64,000 nt of DNA from Tetrastigma voinierianum (GCA_016808115.1 JAEQBH010000657.1:1922001-1986000); one strand, 5' to 3'; shown: positions 12,071 through 23,713, numbered from the stretch's first letter. Program-made: numbers and translations. The notes: generated from the letters alone by a model not told the origin.

Positions 12071-14521
12071 TGTAGCACCCCTTTTTGGTCAAACCCGATT
12101 GGCGAGTCCGAACCGAATCCGGGATGCTCTAATATGACTTGAGGTAGCGACTGAGAGTCCGCCTCCTCTCTCGACTGGGCCATGATCCAAACTGAACTCC
12201 GAGGACGCTGGTCAAGCTATTAATCAAATTCACAAATACATTCATTAACATATAAGTTGCCATTCAAATCTTTATATACTTGAATTTAGGGCAAGCTTCA
12301 TAAACATTTATAAATTCAATGCAATCTCTACAAATATGGTATTTAACTAAAAATGGTATTTTATGCCATTTACTACATAATATCCAAAATCATATTCTAT
12401 ATAATAAAAATAATTTCTATCATCTCCTTGTTTACAAAAACAAGGTCACGTCAAAAATGGTAGGTGAGAGGATGCATAATGATTTTGAGCATACCCGTGA
12501 ACCTCTAAATGACTTCTCGGGAGCTCTCGACCAAATGGTCCGCTTCAATCACCCATATCACTCACTTGTGCATTGATAAACACACAAGCATTTTTCATGC
12601 TTAGTGGTTCTATACAATTCCATTCTTCCATTTCAAGAGTCAAATCATGAAATTTTACTGCTAAACAAACTTTCAAATTCGATGATCAATGTCAATACAA
12701 TATTATACTTATTTACATACACAATTATTTACGGTTCACGATCATTCCAAATATACATCTCTCATATGTAATAAATCATTTATAATCAAATCATGCATTT
12801 CTCACAAATGTTCTTTCTTACTCTTCAATTTGCAATCATGCTTTTCAATCTAACATGTCATCTCAAAATCAATTCAATTTCCTCGCCTCTCACCTAATTT
12901 AACCCCATGTTTCAAGATACGGTGATATATATAGGAATCACTCACTTAGCCCTTTTCGGGGCTATAAAGGCTCATGATAAAACATTTGTTTTTATAACAC
13001 GCTTTTGTCCACTGGCTGTCGATCGGTTATTAAAACAATTCGTGAACTACCGATACTATCCCACTAGGTCGATCGGCGATCAATACTTTTGTTCAGAAAA
13101 CGCACCTTCCGACTTTATCGTATAACAATCTATCCTTAACAATGCGAATAATGGTTATTCTATTGAGGGCGTCAATCTTTTTATAGCAAAATACAAGATA
13201 ATATGTACATTTGTATAAATAGCTCATTTTCACTCATGCAAACATTTCATACAATCAACGCTCTCAAATCAATAAAAAAATCAATGCTTTTCTTATACAT
13301 TTAGAATCAAACATTTAAATCTTGAAATGAGAATGTGAGAAGGTAGAAATAATAATCTATATCTTCTTTTGCCTTGCCATCAATCCGGTCTTAGGTTAGT
13401 GATCCTCACCTACTTAGTAAATCACACATCTCATTTAGGGGATCCTGCACTACTCCACATTTAATAAAAAGTTTTAGCTCTTGCTGTGTACTGCGTTTTC
13501 ATTTACTTTTATTCTTGGTTTGAACCCTCATTAATCATTTATTAGGGTCCTTAAACTATCGGTGGTAATGAGTACTAGACTCTTCAACAAAATCCAAAAT
13601 TTTCCCCTCCGTGAACAAAAGAGTTACGTCGCACAGAGTATCAAGACGCCGTGGCTCGCCACAACAGAAGGCTTGCATACGCCGTGGCACCGAGGTGCCA
13701 TTTTAACCCCATCAAGAAGGCATATCCCAACACTCCACGGGCAGAGGTCTATCGGGCGTGTTCTCTGCATGCCACCGTGATCATTTTACCAAATTCTCTG
13801 GTTTCTTTTTTTTGTGATTTTTCTCCAAAATCACCCCCAAAGCAAATGAAACCCAGAAATCACCATTACATATCTAATTATCATCCTAAACCAACCAATA
13901 TGAGCAAAACGGTATGATGGATTAGGTTTTTCTTAACTCCAAACATTATTTTGAAAGAAATCTAGTGGTTTGGTTCTTACCTTAAACTGCTAATCTCTTC
14001 ACCCAAGATGCTTCGAGATCACTTAGGCAAGGAACTGGGATGATCTCCCACCAAAAATCACTTTCAAACCCAAATTTTCTCCTCTCACTCTCTTCTCAAA
14101 ATGTTTTTGGCACAAATGGGAGATTTCTAAGACCAAAAATTGTCTAAGTCACTTATCCTCCTCAAGGTCATGTTTGGCTTCCTCATTAAATCCCATTTTC
14201 CATTTTTCTCACTTAAAGCTTACTAGTCTCCTTATTTGCACATTCACTTATCATTTATTTCACATTAGCATTTAAGCTTATCATTTGACCCTTAGGTCCT
14301 TATTCCACAAACCTAAATTTGCTCTTTTCACTGGGTTTATTTCCTGTTCAATCAATTTCTCTATTTTAAAGATATAACATTTAATCATATGCTCACATAT
14401 ATTCATTTCACATTTCACAATTTAACAATCATCACTCCCTGAAGAACCCAAGTTTGGCCTTTACACTCTGCACCCATATAATAAAATTATTATAAAATTC
14501 TATGGTATTTTGGGCGTTACA
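12071..14521 (-). repeat. Solo LTR, gamma family, minus orientation
   Basis: On the plus strand it runs from TGTAGCACCCCTTTTTGG to TTTTGGGCGTTACA, with the canonical TG...CA ends and no internal coding region. Read in reverse its 3' end (GGTTCGGACTCGCCAATCGG then GGGGTGCTACA) matches the 3' end of the LTR at 37676-41835 (GGTTCGGATTCGCCAATCGG then GGGGCGTGACA), and its middle matches 8202-9240. The 5-base flanks ACACC and ACATA agree at only three positions. A longer flank similarity exists (12031-12064 versus 14526-14559). It is inserted in a minus-strand delta LTR. Confidence 0.7.
13646..13690. repeat. Paired ACGCCGTGGC-type palindromes in gamma LTR
   Basis: ACGCCGTGGCTC at 13646-13657 and ACGCCGTGGCAC at 13679-13690 flank CAACAGAAGGCTTGCAT. 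This corresponds to 9183-9232. The block lies in the same plus-strand direction as that copy even though the two surrounding LTRs are in opposite orientation. Confidence 0.7.
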
Positions 14522-15249
14522 ACATAATGCATCTAGGAAATTTGTATCAAACATGCATATGTTCCTACATTCTTATTAATGTCAATGTATCCTGCAATAC
14601 ATGTCGACATCACGCCACAAATCATTACTGGTGATAATGAAGCACTTTAGGCTAAATTATGACATAACATATCCACAAATAGCCTACAGCATGCCATGTA
14701 ATTGCCATGTCTATGCATACAATTCATCTCATGTCAATATATTAATACACATATCAACAATTCATCAAACAAGCATGTCATGCCATGGAATTAGTACACT
14801 TGGTGTTGTGATCAAAATTTCAGCAATGATTTAAGCACCAAATGCCAATCAATGGAATATGGATAGATTTTAGACTCAAAGAACTTTTCATAGAGTCCAA
14901 GAACGCGCAAATCAGAGTTCAAACGAGAAAGATATGGTCGTTCGAAGTTGGAGTACACTAGGAGCCACACTATTGTGCCAATCCACGCAATAGCGTGCCC
15001 GAGGGTTGCAAGAGCATTTTGGAAACTCCCGTAAATAAAAATTTTCAACCAAAATTCACTCTAAAAGTATCCCTTTAAACCGGCTACAAACCCGTCCCAT
15101 GCCATTAGCATGGCAAAACATGATTCCAAAATCAGCCCAACGGCTAGAAGTTAACCAAAGTAGAAAGAATCCCTACAATCTGAAGCGTAGCCCCTCATCA
15201 AATCTTCAAACTTTACTCCTTGGTCCAACGAGTTCTGACCTTTGGAACA

Positions 15250-15362
15250 CCGACTTCCTTTTCCCCCTCATTCTCTCTCCTTTTCTTCTCCTTCCCTCTC
15301 TCTTTGTTCTTCTCTTTCTTTCCTTTCTCTCCCTTTCCTTTTTCTCTTTCTTTTCTTCTTGG
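15250..15362 (-). repeat. Pyrimidine tract (purine-rich on LTR sense strand)
   Basis: A C/T-only stretch of CTTTCTCTCC type with few interruptions. It occupies the same relative place as the purine tract 52190-52310 in the other delta LTR, downstream of the TATA region. Long open frames through it are low-complexity artefacts. Confidence 0.8.
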
Positions 15363-15457
15363 TTGCCCTTCACCCGAACTGATTTCCTCCCATTTTATAG
15401 GCATGCCAATTGGCATGCATATGTCTCACACATGCATTTGCCTTTGCATGCCTTGTG

Positions 15458-15499
15458 ACACATGGCAAGCCATGTGTCACTCACATGGCTTGCCATGTG
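15458..15499. repeat. Hairpin palindromes ACACATGGC-NN-GCCATGTGT
   Basis: Two adjacent inverted repeats with 9-base arms, ACACATGGC/GCCATGTGT, and centres AA and TT. They are members of the promoter-proximal array seen in tandem at 51929-52120. Element B inserted at the end of the second one. Confidence 0.85.
15495..15499. repeat. Probable target-site duplication of element B (left)
   Basis: ATGTG immediately before the LTR start TGATAAATACCC. The right counterpart at 23714-23718 is ATGTA, one mismatch. Confidence 0.45.
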
Positions 15500-16843
15500 T
15501 GATAAATACCCAAATAGTGATATTTTAAGCCCTGTTTATAGCAGGTTTTAAGCACTTTTTGTGTACTAATCGACTTTAATAACTGAATTGATACATTGAG
15601 GTCTACGACACACTCGCGATCACATTTGTAGCTCTTATTATTGTAGTTTTTGCGGGACCGATACCTCATTATCTTCAATCCCAGGATTCAAACACGATGA
15701 ACCGGCCCGAGGTGAAGATGCGTGGTCGAACGGGAGAAATTTGGAGGCAAAAAATGTTGAAGAGCAGGAAGGATCAGTGAAAGTTTTGCAGGGTTGCGGA
15801 TTCCTGACACGCAAATTCGTGAGTTGTGAAATTTAGCGACTGTGAAATTTATAAGTTAATGAATTTAACTCTTTACTTTCCCCACTTCTTGTTATTTGCC
15901 CTGACGTTTTTGTTTGGCTTTGTACAACTTTGCCCTTAATGTAATTTTGGTTCCTTTATACATTTTTGTAATTTCCTTATCACGAAGGCTTCTGCCAGCT
16001 TAGTCTTGTAAATCAATCAACAATATCAATTGATTAATAAGGTAGCACGGCTTATCTCCCTCTCGGTAGTTTGTAAATTTTCTCTCAGCTCTTCCTTTCT
16101 TGCATTTTCTCGTGGCAGACACCCTTAGTGATGACCGTCGAGGATAACCGGCCCAAAAACCCTCTCATCCTTGAAGGGAAGACCGCTAGGTGTTGGTTTT
16201 GGTAGTACGTGTTCTCATGCTTTTCATGTATGCATTTTTTAGGTATTTGTATTCCTGCTTCTCACCTTAGGTTAAATCTCTTAGGCATGTTCTCCCTAAC
16301 GTGTATTTGGCAAGCTTTTTGGGTTTAGTGGATACTTATCACTAGATCCACTTATGCCCAGTTAGTTGTCTCATATTAGTTACTGAATGGTAGGTTTAGG
16401 AGGTGTGTTCTCATCGTTTGGGAGCATTTATGCTAATTAAATGTCATCTTTCAAGAGGAAAACTTTTAGGGTTTAGGTTTTAAAGATAAATGAAGATCCG
16501 GTTCGGGAAATGACTATATGTCATGCTCCCCAACACGAGGAAAAAGACCCGAGGACATGTCGGTTAACTTAGAACCACTAAGCTCGGTGGCAGAAGCTTG
16601 AATTCTCTTTTAACTTTACTTCAATTTATTTCAAGTTTTCCAACCATTCACCCACCTTGTTTTCTGACCATTTAAAAATCAGAGAAAACACCATTTTCAA
16701 CACCGCGCAACCCTTACTCTCAGGAGAAAACCCATCCCAGTGTTCGACCCTAGAACCAGCATACTACGGTAACTTTTACATCGGTGATAGAATCTAGAAT
16801 ATAAATTTTGTTGATTCGGAACTGCTTGGCGAAAGCGAATCCA
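15500..16843 (+). repeat. Element B 5' LTR (alpha family)
   Basis: It starts TGATAAATACCCAAATAGTG. It parallels 22429-23713 throughout: GTGTACTAATCGACTTTA, ATTGATACATTGAGGTC, a GTTTTGCAGGGTTGCG stretch, TGTAATTTCCTTATCA, TTCTCATGCTTTTCATGTA, TAGGTTTAGGAGGTGTG and ATATAAATTTTGTTGATT near its end. The end is set at the CCA near 16843, just before a TGGC-containing primer-binding site. Confidence 0.75.
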
Positions 16844-16844
16844 A

Positions 16845-16862
16845 ATGGCAGTTCTTTTAGGA
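16845..16862 (+). promoter_or_regulatory. Probable primer-binding site, element B
   Basis: AATGGCAGTTCTTTTAGGA directly follows the 5' LTR. It resembles, with several mismatches, the TGGCGCCGTTGCCGGGGA site usual for Athila/Tat elements. It would prime minus-strand synthesis from a tRNA 3' end. Decay makes the tRNA identity uncertain. Confidence 0.4.
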
Positions 16863-17029
16863 TGGTGCCCTAGTGAAGAGAAGTTGTGAACTTGTGATCA
16901 CATCACAAGTGTTGGTGAATTCTCATTTCTTTTTATTTTACCAATTTTCAGCAGGTTCTTTGTAGAGAGTTTGAAAATTTTCTTGTCTGTTGTTCCCTGT
17001 TTGATTTTAGATAGCATGACCCTTTAGAG

Positions 17030-18479
17030 CCTTGTTTTTGTTGGTTTCTTGTTTGTGTTGTATTCATAGCGACATGCGGTGGAGACGAAGCTGCGAGAAG
17101 GTGGAAAATTTAAAATTGCTCCAGTTGAACAAGGGTGTGAAATTGGTTACTGACGGATGGAGACCCACGAAGAGCGTAGAAGCCGACGGGGGGATTCAAG
17201 GGCTAATGCCACGGTCGATGAGGATCCGCCACACCCCACCGAGGTGGTGCACCTCTGCATTATACCGCTTTCTTGAGGATGTGGTGAGGCCTTATCGGTT
17301 CCTTGCTCCCGGAAGCTTTTCATGGTACATGGAAAATGAAAGTCCATACACACACGTCGGGATTTTGAGGAAGTTTGCCTGACTTTCAAAGTGCGATCGA
17401 TATGGAATCTTGGAAAGCAGCTTTCCCGTGACCCTCAGCCAAGCGAAATTTGGATTAATTCACTAAGGCGAGGACCATCGAGGCGGCGGAAGTTGCAGCG
17501 ATTTTGAAGAAGTTCTTCAGTGCCCATAAGACCAACAATTTGAAGAGGCAAATCTACACCTTTGCAGCTCATGACAGTGAGAAATTTTATCAATGCTGGG
17601 AAAGGTATCTTGAGACCATCGATTCTTTTGCCCTGCATATGGTTTTGACACATGGATCTGCTAATGTGCATATCTGATGGGATGAACAACAGAATATATG
17701 AGACTTATAAATGAAATAGATGATGGACTTCTCGATTGTGTGGCTGAAACCTCCAAAGGGATAGGGCAATGAACCGGTAGAAATTAAGCACACGGTAAAC
17801 CCGAGGGGAGGCGTTTATTCAGCGATAGGGATGTGGAACTAAAAGGCTATGATTGTCATACAACAAGAAGGATGGAAGAACTTGAATAGAGAAACCCGGC
17901 CAGGAGAGTGCAGGCGTGTGAGACATCGGCACACGGCCAACCATGTTTCAATTGTCAATCTACCAATCATCAGGAGAACATTGTCCGTTTCTCCTGATGA
18001 GGATTTGATGGTTGAAAATGCAAATGTTGTGGAGCTGAATAGGCGCTGACTGATGTGATTGGCAACACCCTATACTCCCCAGAACCCTGACCTAGCACGG
18101 AAGCCCTAAACCTCGGTATATGTTCCCAGGGGCACATCGGCCCCATGATAGTATGGGTCGCCTCTCGCGGCCGACGGCCCCGCTGACCTCGTCACATTGA
18201 AGCCAGTATCATGAATTTAGACGAGTGGTGGGAATTTTATAAGAGGAGGAGAAAGCGTAATGCTGAGTTGAATCAAAGAATAGAAAATTTAGAAAGCTAC
18301 ATGGACGAAAAGAATTGATGAACACTACAAAAGCCTGTCGGAAAAATTGATACCTTCTGATCTATCCATTAGTAGCACGGCGATCGTGACGAGTGCGGGA
18401 GACGAGGAGATTATCGAACCTTTGCCCGATCTGAGAGTACATGAACTAAGCTATTCCAGTGAGCCTACACAAAAAATGG
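17030..18479 (+). pseudogene. gag: Element B gag remnant
   Basis: Structural Gag protein, heavily frameshifted. Visible pieces in order are LAPGSFSWYMENESPYTHVG..RKFA at 17305-17380 (the ENPYTHIREFEEVC region of intact relatives), LKKFF..HKTNNLKRQIYTFA at 17500-17565, KFYQCWERYLETID at 17582-17625, and MNNRIYE with DFSIVW and ETSKG near 17680-17760. A decayed Cys/His zinc-knuckle-like stretch lies near 17940-17990. The reading ends at the junction motif AIITLRSGKEIG at 18490-18530. This is the better preserved of the two family copies in the window and was used to recognise element A. Confidence 0.7.
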
Positions 18480-19310
18480 ATGAAGTCTAGGCCATTATCA
18501 CCTTGAGGAGTGGTAAGGAGATTGGCTTGTAGGTGCCCCGAGCCTGCGGGAAAGATCGAAGAACAAAGAGGAAGTGGGCGAACACGTGATTCATTAAAGG
18601 AGGATTCGATGAAGAAAAGCATGCCTCCTCCGTTTCCCAGACGAGAGAGAGCGAAAAGAAGGCCTCTAAGCGAAGGCATCTGGAAGTCTTGGGCGGTAAG
18701 GTGAACATCCGCTGGCGGACATGATCGAACGAGGTTGGAGCTATGCTAAATTTCTAAAAGGACTTATGCGCGATCGAAAGGGTTGGGCATTGAAAGCCTT
18801 CTGTTTGAGCAGTCGGCTCTATCATCGATTACAAAACCTTAGTGAAATACCGAGATCGGGGATCCCCACCATCTCGATCAACATTGGAGGATGCATAAAC
18901 AAAACCTTCTTTGGATGCAGGGAGCCGGTTCAACCTCTTGCCATTACTCGGTGTGCGATTGGAGTTTGGGGCTGAAACTATCAACATCACCCATCCTTAG
19001 CGGATCGGGTAATTTAGAAAATCTGAAAGGAATAGTTGAGGATGTCTTGGTGAAGGTAAAACCGAAATTCTACTATCGGTGGATTTCGTGGTTCTTGATA
19101 CGAGCGATTGGCGGGAGGGCACTAATCGAGTCATCATACTTGGGGAGGCTGCATTTTGGCCACATGTGCCATAATCAATTCTTGGGAATGAGTCATGCGG
19201 CTCACCTTCGTGATATGACCCTAAAGCTCAACATTTTTCATCTGAGCAACAAGCATAAATCAGTAGGGGATGAGGAGCAGAATTCGAATGAAGTATGCTG
19301 AGTGGTGCAG
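18480..19310 (+). pseudogene. pol: Element B pol N-terminus and protease remnant
   Basis: It starts at the AIITLRSGKEIG motif that opens pol in this group. A decayed pre-protease region follows. 18850-18920 reads GSPTISINIGG..NKTF, the cleavage-site/active-site lead. Then come LEFGAETINITHPLADRV at 18960-19010, IVEDVLVKVKPKFYY and DFVVLDTS at 19030-19105, and ATCAIINSWNGVMRLTF...NIFHLSNKHKS in broken frames at 19160-19262. This is a retropepsin-like aspartic protease fold by family knowledge, and the catalytic Asp motif is not intact. Nothing with RT character follows. Confidence 0.65.
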
Positions 19311-19960
19311 TGTGGGAAAATAAAGTGCCTGAAGCTGAGAAAGAATTATGAAAAGAACGAAGCGATTAACGAAGTCAAGTACATCAGTCATCCTGGCACC
19401 ACGAAGCGAGATGCTTGAAGCGAAGAGATGGCCCGACTCATTGCGGCATACCTCACTGCGAAGCATGGAGGGTTCTCCTCTGGTTAACAAATCTCTTGGT
19501 ACGCCTGTTGGGAGTGGTTCTGTTTGGGCCAGAAACCACTCAAATTTTGATGGAATTTTTGCTTTATATTATTTGAGTTTTAAATTAGGATTTTCATTAA
19601 TATCCTTTAATTTTCAAATTTTGTAAATTTCCTCATTCGAAGCTTATCTTCTCGCAATTTTGGTCTTGTGTTGTTCTGCAGTGTTCTAGTCTTGGTGGAA
19701 CCAAATTTTGCAGAATTTCACAGGTTGAAGTCTACGCGGCTGCGAAATTAGCGATTAAGTGGCATTCGCAACCTTGTTCATCGTCACCCAGCGTCTCGAC
19801 TCTCCGTTTACTGCAAGTATTCTTTTCACGCCCCACGATAAAATTTCTATAATTTTTTGAACACGTCAGTGTGGTCACTAATGACGTGGTATCCATGATC
19901 TTCCCACACTGACCCCTATACAAGCCTCCTTTCCCACTTCATTTTTCATTTCACCTTTCA
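19311..19960 (+). other. Post-protease junction of element B
   Basis: 19311-19500 still looks like decayed coding DNA but matches no domain I know. 19540-19640 is AT-rich and resembles the 2400-2480 junction of element A. 19640-19960 is unassigned. This is where RT, RNase H and integrase would be expected. Confidence 0.4.
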
Positions 19961-21290
19961 CGCCGAGTTTACGAAACACTACTCTCTCGAATTTCTATCT
20001 CCTCCCAGAGCTGACAATGGCGAGACTCGCCGACTAATTGTTCCTTCAGCGGGTGCGCGGGACCCACCACTGTCGGCACCTCCGCTCCGAGGCGTGTGTG
20101 CCGACCCCCCCGACGCGGCTCTGGCGCGCCTCGGCGCCGTAGCCGCCTCCTGCCAGTTTGCAATCCGGGCGCTGCCGTGCGATCTTGAGGCTCACTCCGC
20201 GTGGCCCACAGGAGGAGATATCATGCCCTGAGTTGGCCCGCCGCTGCTCGTCGCATCAGGCGACCCGGGAGGGCCCCGCGCTCGCAGGGGCCGGGCAGAC
20301 ACACAGGGGGTCGTCACCTCCCGAGACCACACGGCACCACCTCGCCTATATCGGGGCATTCTGCGGGGCCCCGACCTATCCCACATCCATTATCAGGTGG
20401 CCTTGCTCCACTTGCAGCCCCATCCGGGAATGTTAGCTGGAGGAGAGATTTCAGCCCAGGAGGAGTTCCGCTACGAGACCGGGGTCCTGCCAGGAGTTTA
20501 CCCGTAGAGTCCGTACCTCTCTCTGTTCCACGACTCTTATGCGGAGTCTTTAGAAACACATTGGGTTCTGGCCGAGCCCCGTTGGAGCGTCGCCGCGAAT
20601 GAGGCCACCACTACTTGTCTGGTCGGTGGCGGGCGGGCCTGCATGCCTTTCATCTTCCCCTCCCGGGACGGCGAGATGGTCGGCTGGCGATAGTCCACGG
20701 GGGACTGTCCTATAGTTGAGCTGCTTGAGGAGCCTCGAACCGACTCCATCAGTTCTCGACCCCGCCTACCGCTCCGATTACCTTGACTCCGGTGCCCTCT
20801 GTCGCAAGCCCTCAGCCCCATGCCTTGCTCATTGAGACATAGGCGGGCCAAGCACCTCGTGATGCATTACCATATCCACTGAGACTTCGTATCATGGGAA
20901 GCGTCGCACATTCTCGCCCGCTGCGGCTTCATTGCGACCTACATGCCACCCTGCCAGATAGGATGACTACATGGCAGGGCAACCATGGATCGAGACCGGC
21001 GCCATTCTAGCACGGAATCGGGCCTGCTCCTCATGCGGCTCCGAGTCAACTAGGCCTTCTGCGGTTCCCTTATGTCCTACTTGGCGGTAGCTACCCCTCC
21101 TGGCGGGATCGACTCCTCACGATTCGCCCCTGCGAGATCCTTGGATGTGTTGGCGATTCTGTGACATCACGGCCGCTCCACAGCGGCACCTCGGCACGTC
21201 GGGCGAGGATGATTCTTCTCCGACCAGATTGAGGAGGTACCACTCCCTCCGCTGCTACGGTTCAGTTCTGGGAGAGTTAGTGTTGGAAGT
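19961..21290 (+). other. Element B GC-rich block, possible decayed second ORF
   Basis: A sharply GC-rich island of about 1.3 kb in an AT-rich element. Open frames (20201-20602 plus; 20537-20851 minus) are rich in Pro, Arg, Gly and Ser, as expected from composition alone, and show no domain. Its place between the missing pol and the 3' non-coding region equals 2661-4850 in element A. Sequence similarity to that block is weak by eye. A second ORF, a captured gene fragment, or a regulatory CpG-rich region are all possible. No function is assigned. Confidence 0.4.
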
Positions 21291-22428
21291 AGTTCATCTT
21301 ATTGACTTTAGTTTTGTTTTGTACCACGTACTGTGAAAGCCCATTTTTGTATGTTAATGGCTTGTTGTATGCTTCATTTTGAAAAGCTGAATTTTTTGTG
21401 AAATGCACCATTAAATATATCATATTGCTATACTTTTACAAATCATTTTTGCCCCTACTTTTTAGTGGTTCTGCCTTTCCCATAAGTAGAAAAGTTGAAG
21501 CACTGTATGCTACCATCAATGCTAGAAAAGTTCCATGCATGCTTAAGTAGATGGTTTGTTGAAATACAGAATAACAAACATACTATCCACCTTTGGCTAA
21601 CCACACCTGATACCGATGGTTTTGATCATGCATTTGGCTGTGCCCCCTTTTACTTTGCAAATGGGCCTTGGCCGTTGGCCTATGTGGGTTAGAGTTCCCA
21701 GTGAAGGCGATGTCTTCGAAAAAGAAAAAGAAAGAGAGATAGAAAATTCGCGGTGCTTTGCAGCAGAGCACGACCTTTGTCAGAAATTCTCGATGAAAGC
21801 CTTTAAAACTGGTGCTACTAAACCCAGTGGTTAAGACCATAGGCTTAATGCTTTATTACATGGGTGGATGGGTGGAGTTTAGCGAGTTGTAGGTCTTTAG
21901 TTCTAGAAATAAATTCAGTCAGGGGTGAAACTGTAGAGTTAGTGGTCGAAAAGATCCTTTTGACTTGATGCCACTAAACCTTAGTTGGTTGGGGTCATCG
22001 ATTACTCGATCCAGGTACACGAACTTTGGTGAAGTCGAGTTTTCGACATTGCACCTACAATCTGATAGAAGTGTGAAATAAGAGTGGAACTAAATCTATT
22101 TAGGATGGTGTTGTGATCTAAGGCATTGGCGATGGTTTGGTTGGGGGGGGAGAGTAACAGCATCTTATTGGTGACAGCCCCGATCCTGAAAGCACTTAGA
22201 TTTTGGTGGAAGTTCGAGTTGTTCCTTATAATGGTGCTCTGAAACTTTTTCTGTATGGCACTTAATGGCCAAAAATTTGGTTTTTATGCGGTGTCAGTTT
22301 TCATCTTTTGAAGAAAGGCCTGTAGCTTTTATACACTTTTGAAAAGTGATCCTTTTTTGCATACATATAGCTACATGATCTTCGTACTTTTATCATTGCT
22401 AAAGGGACTAGCAATGTGTTGGTTCAAG
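21291..22428 (+). other. Element B 3' non-coding region
   Basis: Non-coding. It holds a short purine run at 21720-21745 and the segment 21815-22070 that parallels 5545-5830 of element A, including TTTGGTGAAGTCGAG near 22025. A run of nine G residues near 22143-22151 is a possible polypurine relic but lies about 280 bases from the LTR. No clear tract abuts 22429. Confidence 0.5.
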
Positions 22429-23713
22429 TGATTAGTACCCAAATAGTGCTATTTTAAGCCCACATTTATAGCGGGTTTAAAGTATTTGTGTACTAATCGA
22501 CTTTATGCTCTAATTGATACATTGAGGTCCGGCTGCTCTGATCACATTTTGTAAGCTCTATTATTGTAGTTTTGCGGAATGAAATACCTCATTATCTTCA
22601 ATCACGATTCAAACACGATGAACCGTGGGTCGAAGATGCATGATCGAACCAGAGGAAATTTGGAGCAAAAATGCTGAAGAACAGGAAGGATCAGTGAAAG
22701 TTTTGCAGGGTTGCGAAAGTTCGCAACCTGCAAATTTCGCAGGTTGCGAAATTTCGCAACCTTTGCTCCCCCGCCTCTTTGTTGTTTTGCTTTTTGACCC
22801 TTTTTGTTGGCTTTAGTAAAACTTGCCCTTAATGTAATTTGGTTCCTTTATACATTTTGTAATTTCCTTATCAAGAACCTATATGGCTTAGTCTTGCTTG
22901 TAGTCAGTAGCTTTAACTCCGTGATCGGTCGATAAGAATTTGACACGAAGAGCTTCCTCTCCCTCGGTTGGTTGTGATTTTCTCTCCCTTTCCCTTCACT
23001 TTCTTGCATTTCTCGATAGCTAAACACCGCTGTATTAATGGAAATCAAGGGATGCTCGGCTAAAACCTCATCCTTGAAGGAAGACCGCTCTAGGTCTTAG
23101 TTTTGAAGCCCATTGCGTGTTCTCATGCTTTTTCATGTATGCGTTTTTAGGTATTTGTGTTCACCTTCTCACCTTAGGTTAAATCTCTTAGGCATGCTCT
23201 CACCGCGTGTATTTGGCAAGCTTTTTGGGTTCGAGTGGATGTATGCTAGTCACTTATGCCCGAGTTAGTTGTCTCATATTAGTTACTAAAGGGTAGGTTT
23301 AGGAGGTGTGTTCTCATCGTTTGGGAGCATTTATGCTCATTAAATGCCCTATTTCAAGAGGAAAACTTTTAAGGTTTAGGTTTTAAAGTTAAATGAGATC
23401 AGGTTCGGAAATGACTATATGTCGTATACGGCGAGAGAAAGGACCAGAGACATGTCGGGTTAACCCAAATTCTAGCCCGGTGACGAGACTTGAATTCTCT
23501 TTTAACTATGATTTATTTCAAGTTTTCAACCATTCTGACACTTGTTTTTCGACACCAAAATCGACACCATTTCAACACTCAACCCTTTTCTCACGAAGAA
23601 AACCCGTACGTATTCGACCACCAGAGCCCTTTATCTTTGCGGTAGCTTTACTACATGTGTGGAATCCTAGGATATAAATTTGTTGATTAGAACACTGCTT
23701 GGCAGCAGACTCG
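22429..23713 (+). repeat. Element B 3' LTR (alpha family)
   Basis: Direct repeat of 15500-16843, beginning TGATTAGTACCCAAATAGTG. It has a better preserved inverted motif than the 5' copy at 22700-22765, where TTGCGAAAGTTCGCAACC and GTTGCGAAATTTCGCAACC form short hairpins. It ends near ACTCG at 23713, followed by ATGTA and the resumed delta LTR. Confidence 0.75.

Larger units (their letters stand above)
14522..15499 (-). repeat. Delta-family LTR, central part, minus orientation
   Basis: This matches the reverse complement of the solo delta LTR at 51707-54302. The clearest anchor is 14890-14940 (ATAGAGTCCAAGAACGC, then CGAGAAAGATATGGTC), equivalent to 52620-52680 in reverse. Next come a long pyrimidine tract (15250-15360, purine-rich on the coding side), a TATA-like TTTATAGG at 15394-15401, and the ACACATGGC..GCCATGTGT palindromes. 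The LTR is cut at 15499 by element B and resumes at 23714. Confidence 0.7.
15500..23713 (+). mobile_element. Element B: Ty3/gypsy retrotransposon with two LTRs, no RT/INT
   Basis: An 8.2-kb element with direct LTRs (15500-16843 and 22429-23713). It has a probable primer-binding site, gag, protease, a GC-rich block and a 3' non-coding region. It belongs to the same family as element A. It lies inside the palindrome array of a minus-strand delta LTR, whose sequence resumes on the far side (CATGGCTTGC at 23721). RT, RNase H and integrase are absent. The two LTRs differ by many small indels and substitutions, so the insertion is old. It is non-autonomous in form; any mobilisation would have needed enzymes from another element. 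Confidence 0.75.

Noticed and set aside
15099..15528. Open frames of 102 and 119 codons, plus a minus-strand lysine-rich frame
   Set aside because: They run through a C/T-only tract of the delta LTR. The Phe/Leu/Ser or Lys/Glu/Arg composition follows from low complexity.
20201..20851. 133-codon plus and 104-codon minus frames as genes
   Set aside because: Opposite-strand frames in GC-rich DNA, with Pro/Arg-rich peptides and no recognisable motif. I kept only the neutral description of a GC-rich block.
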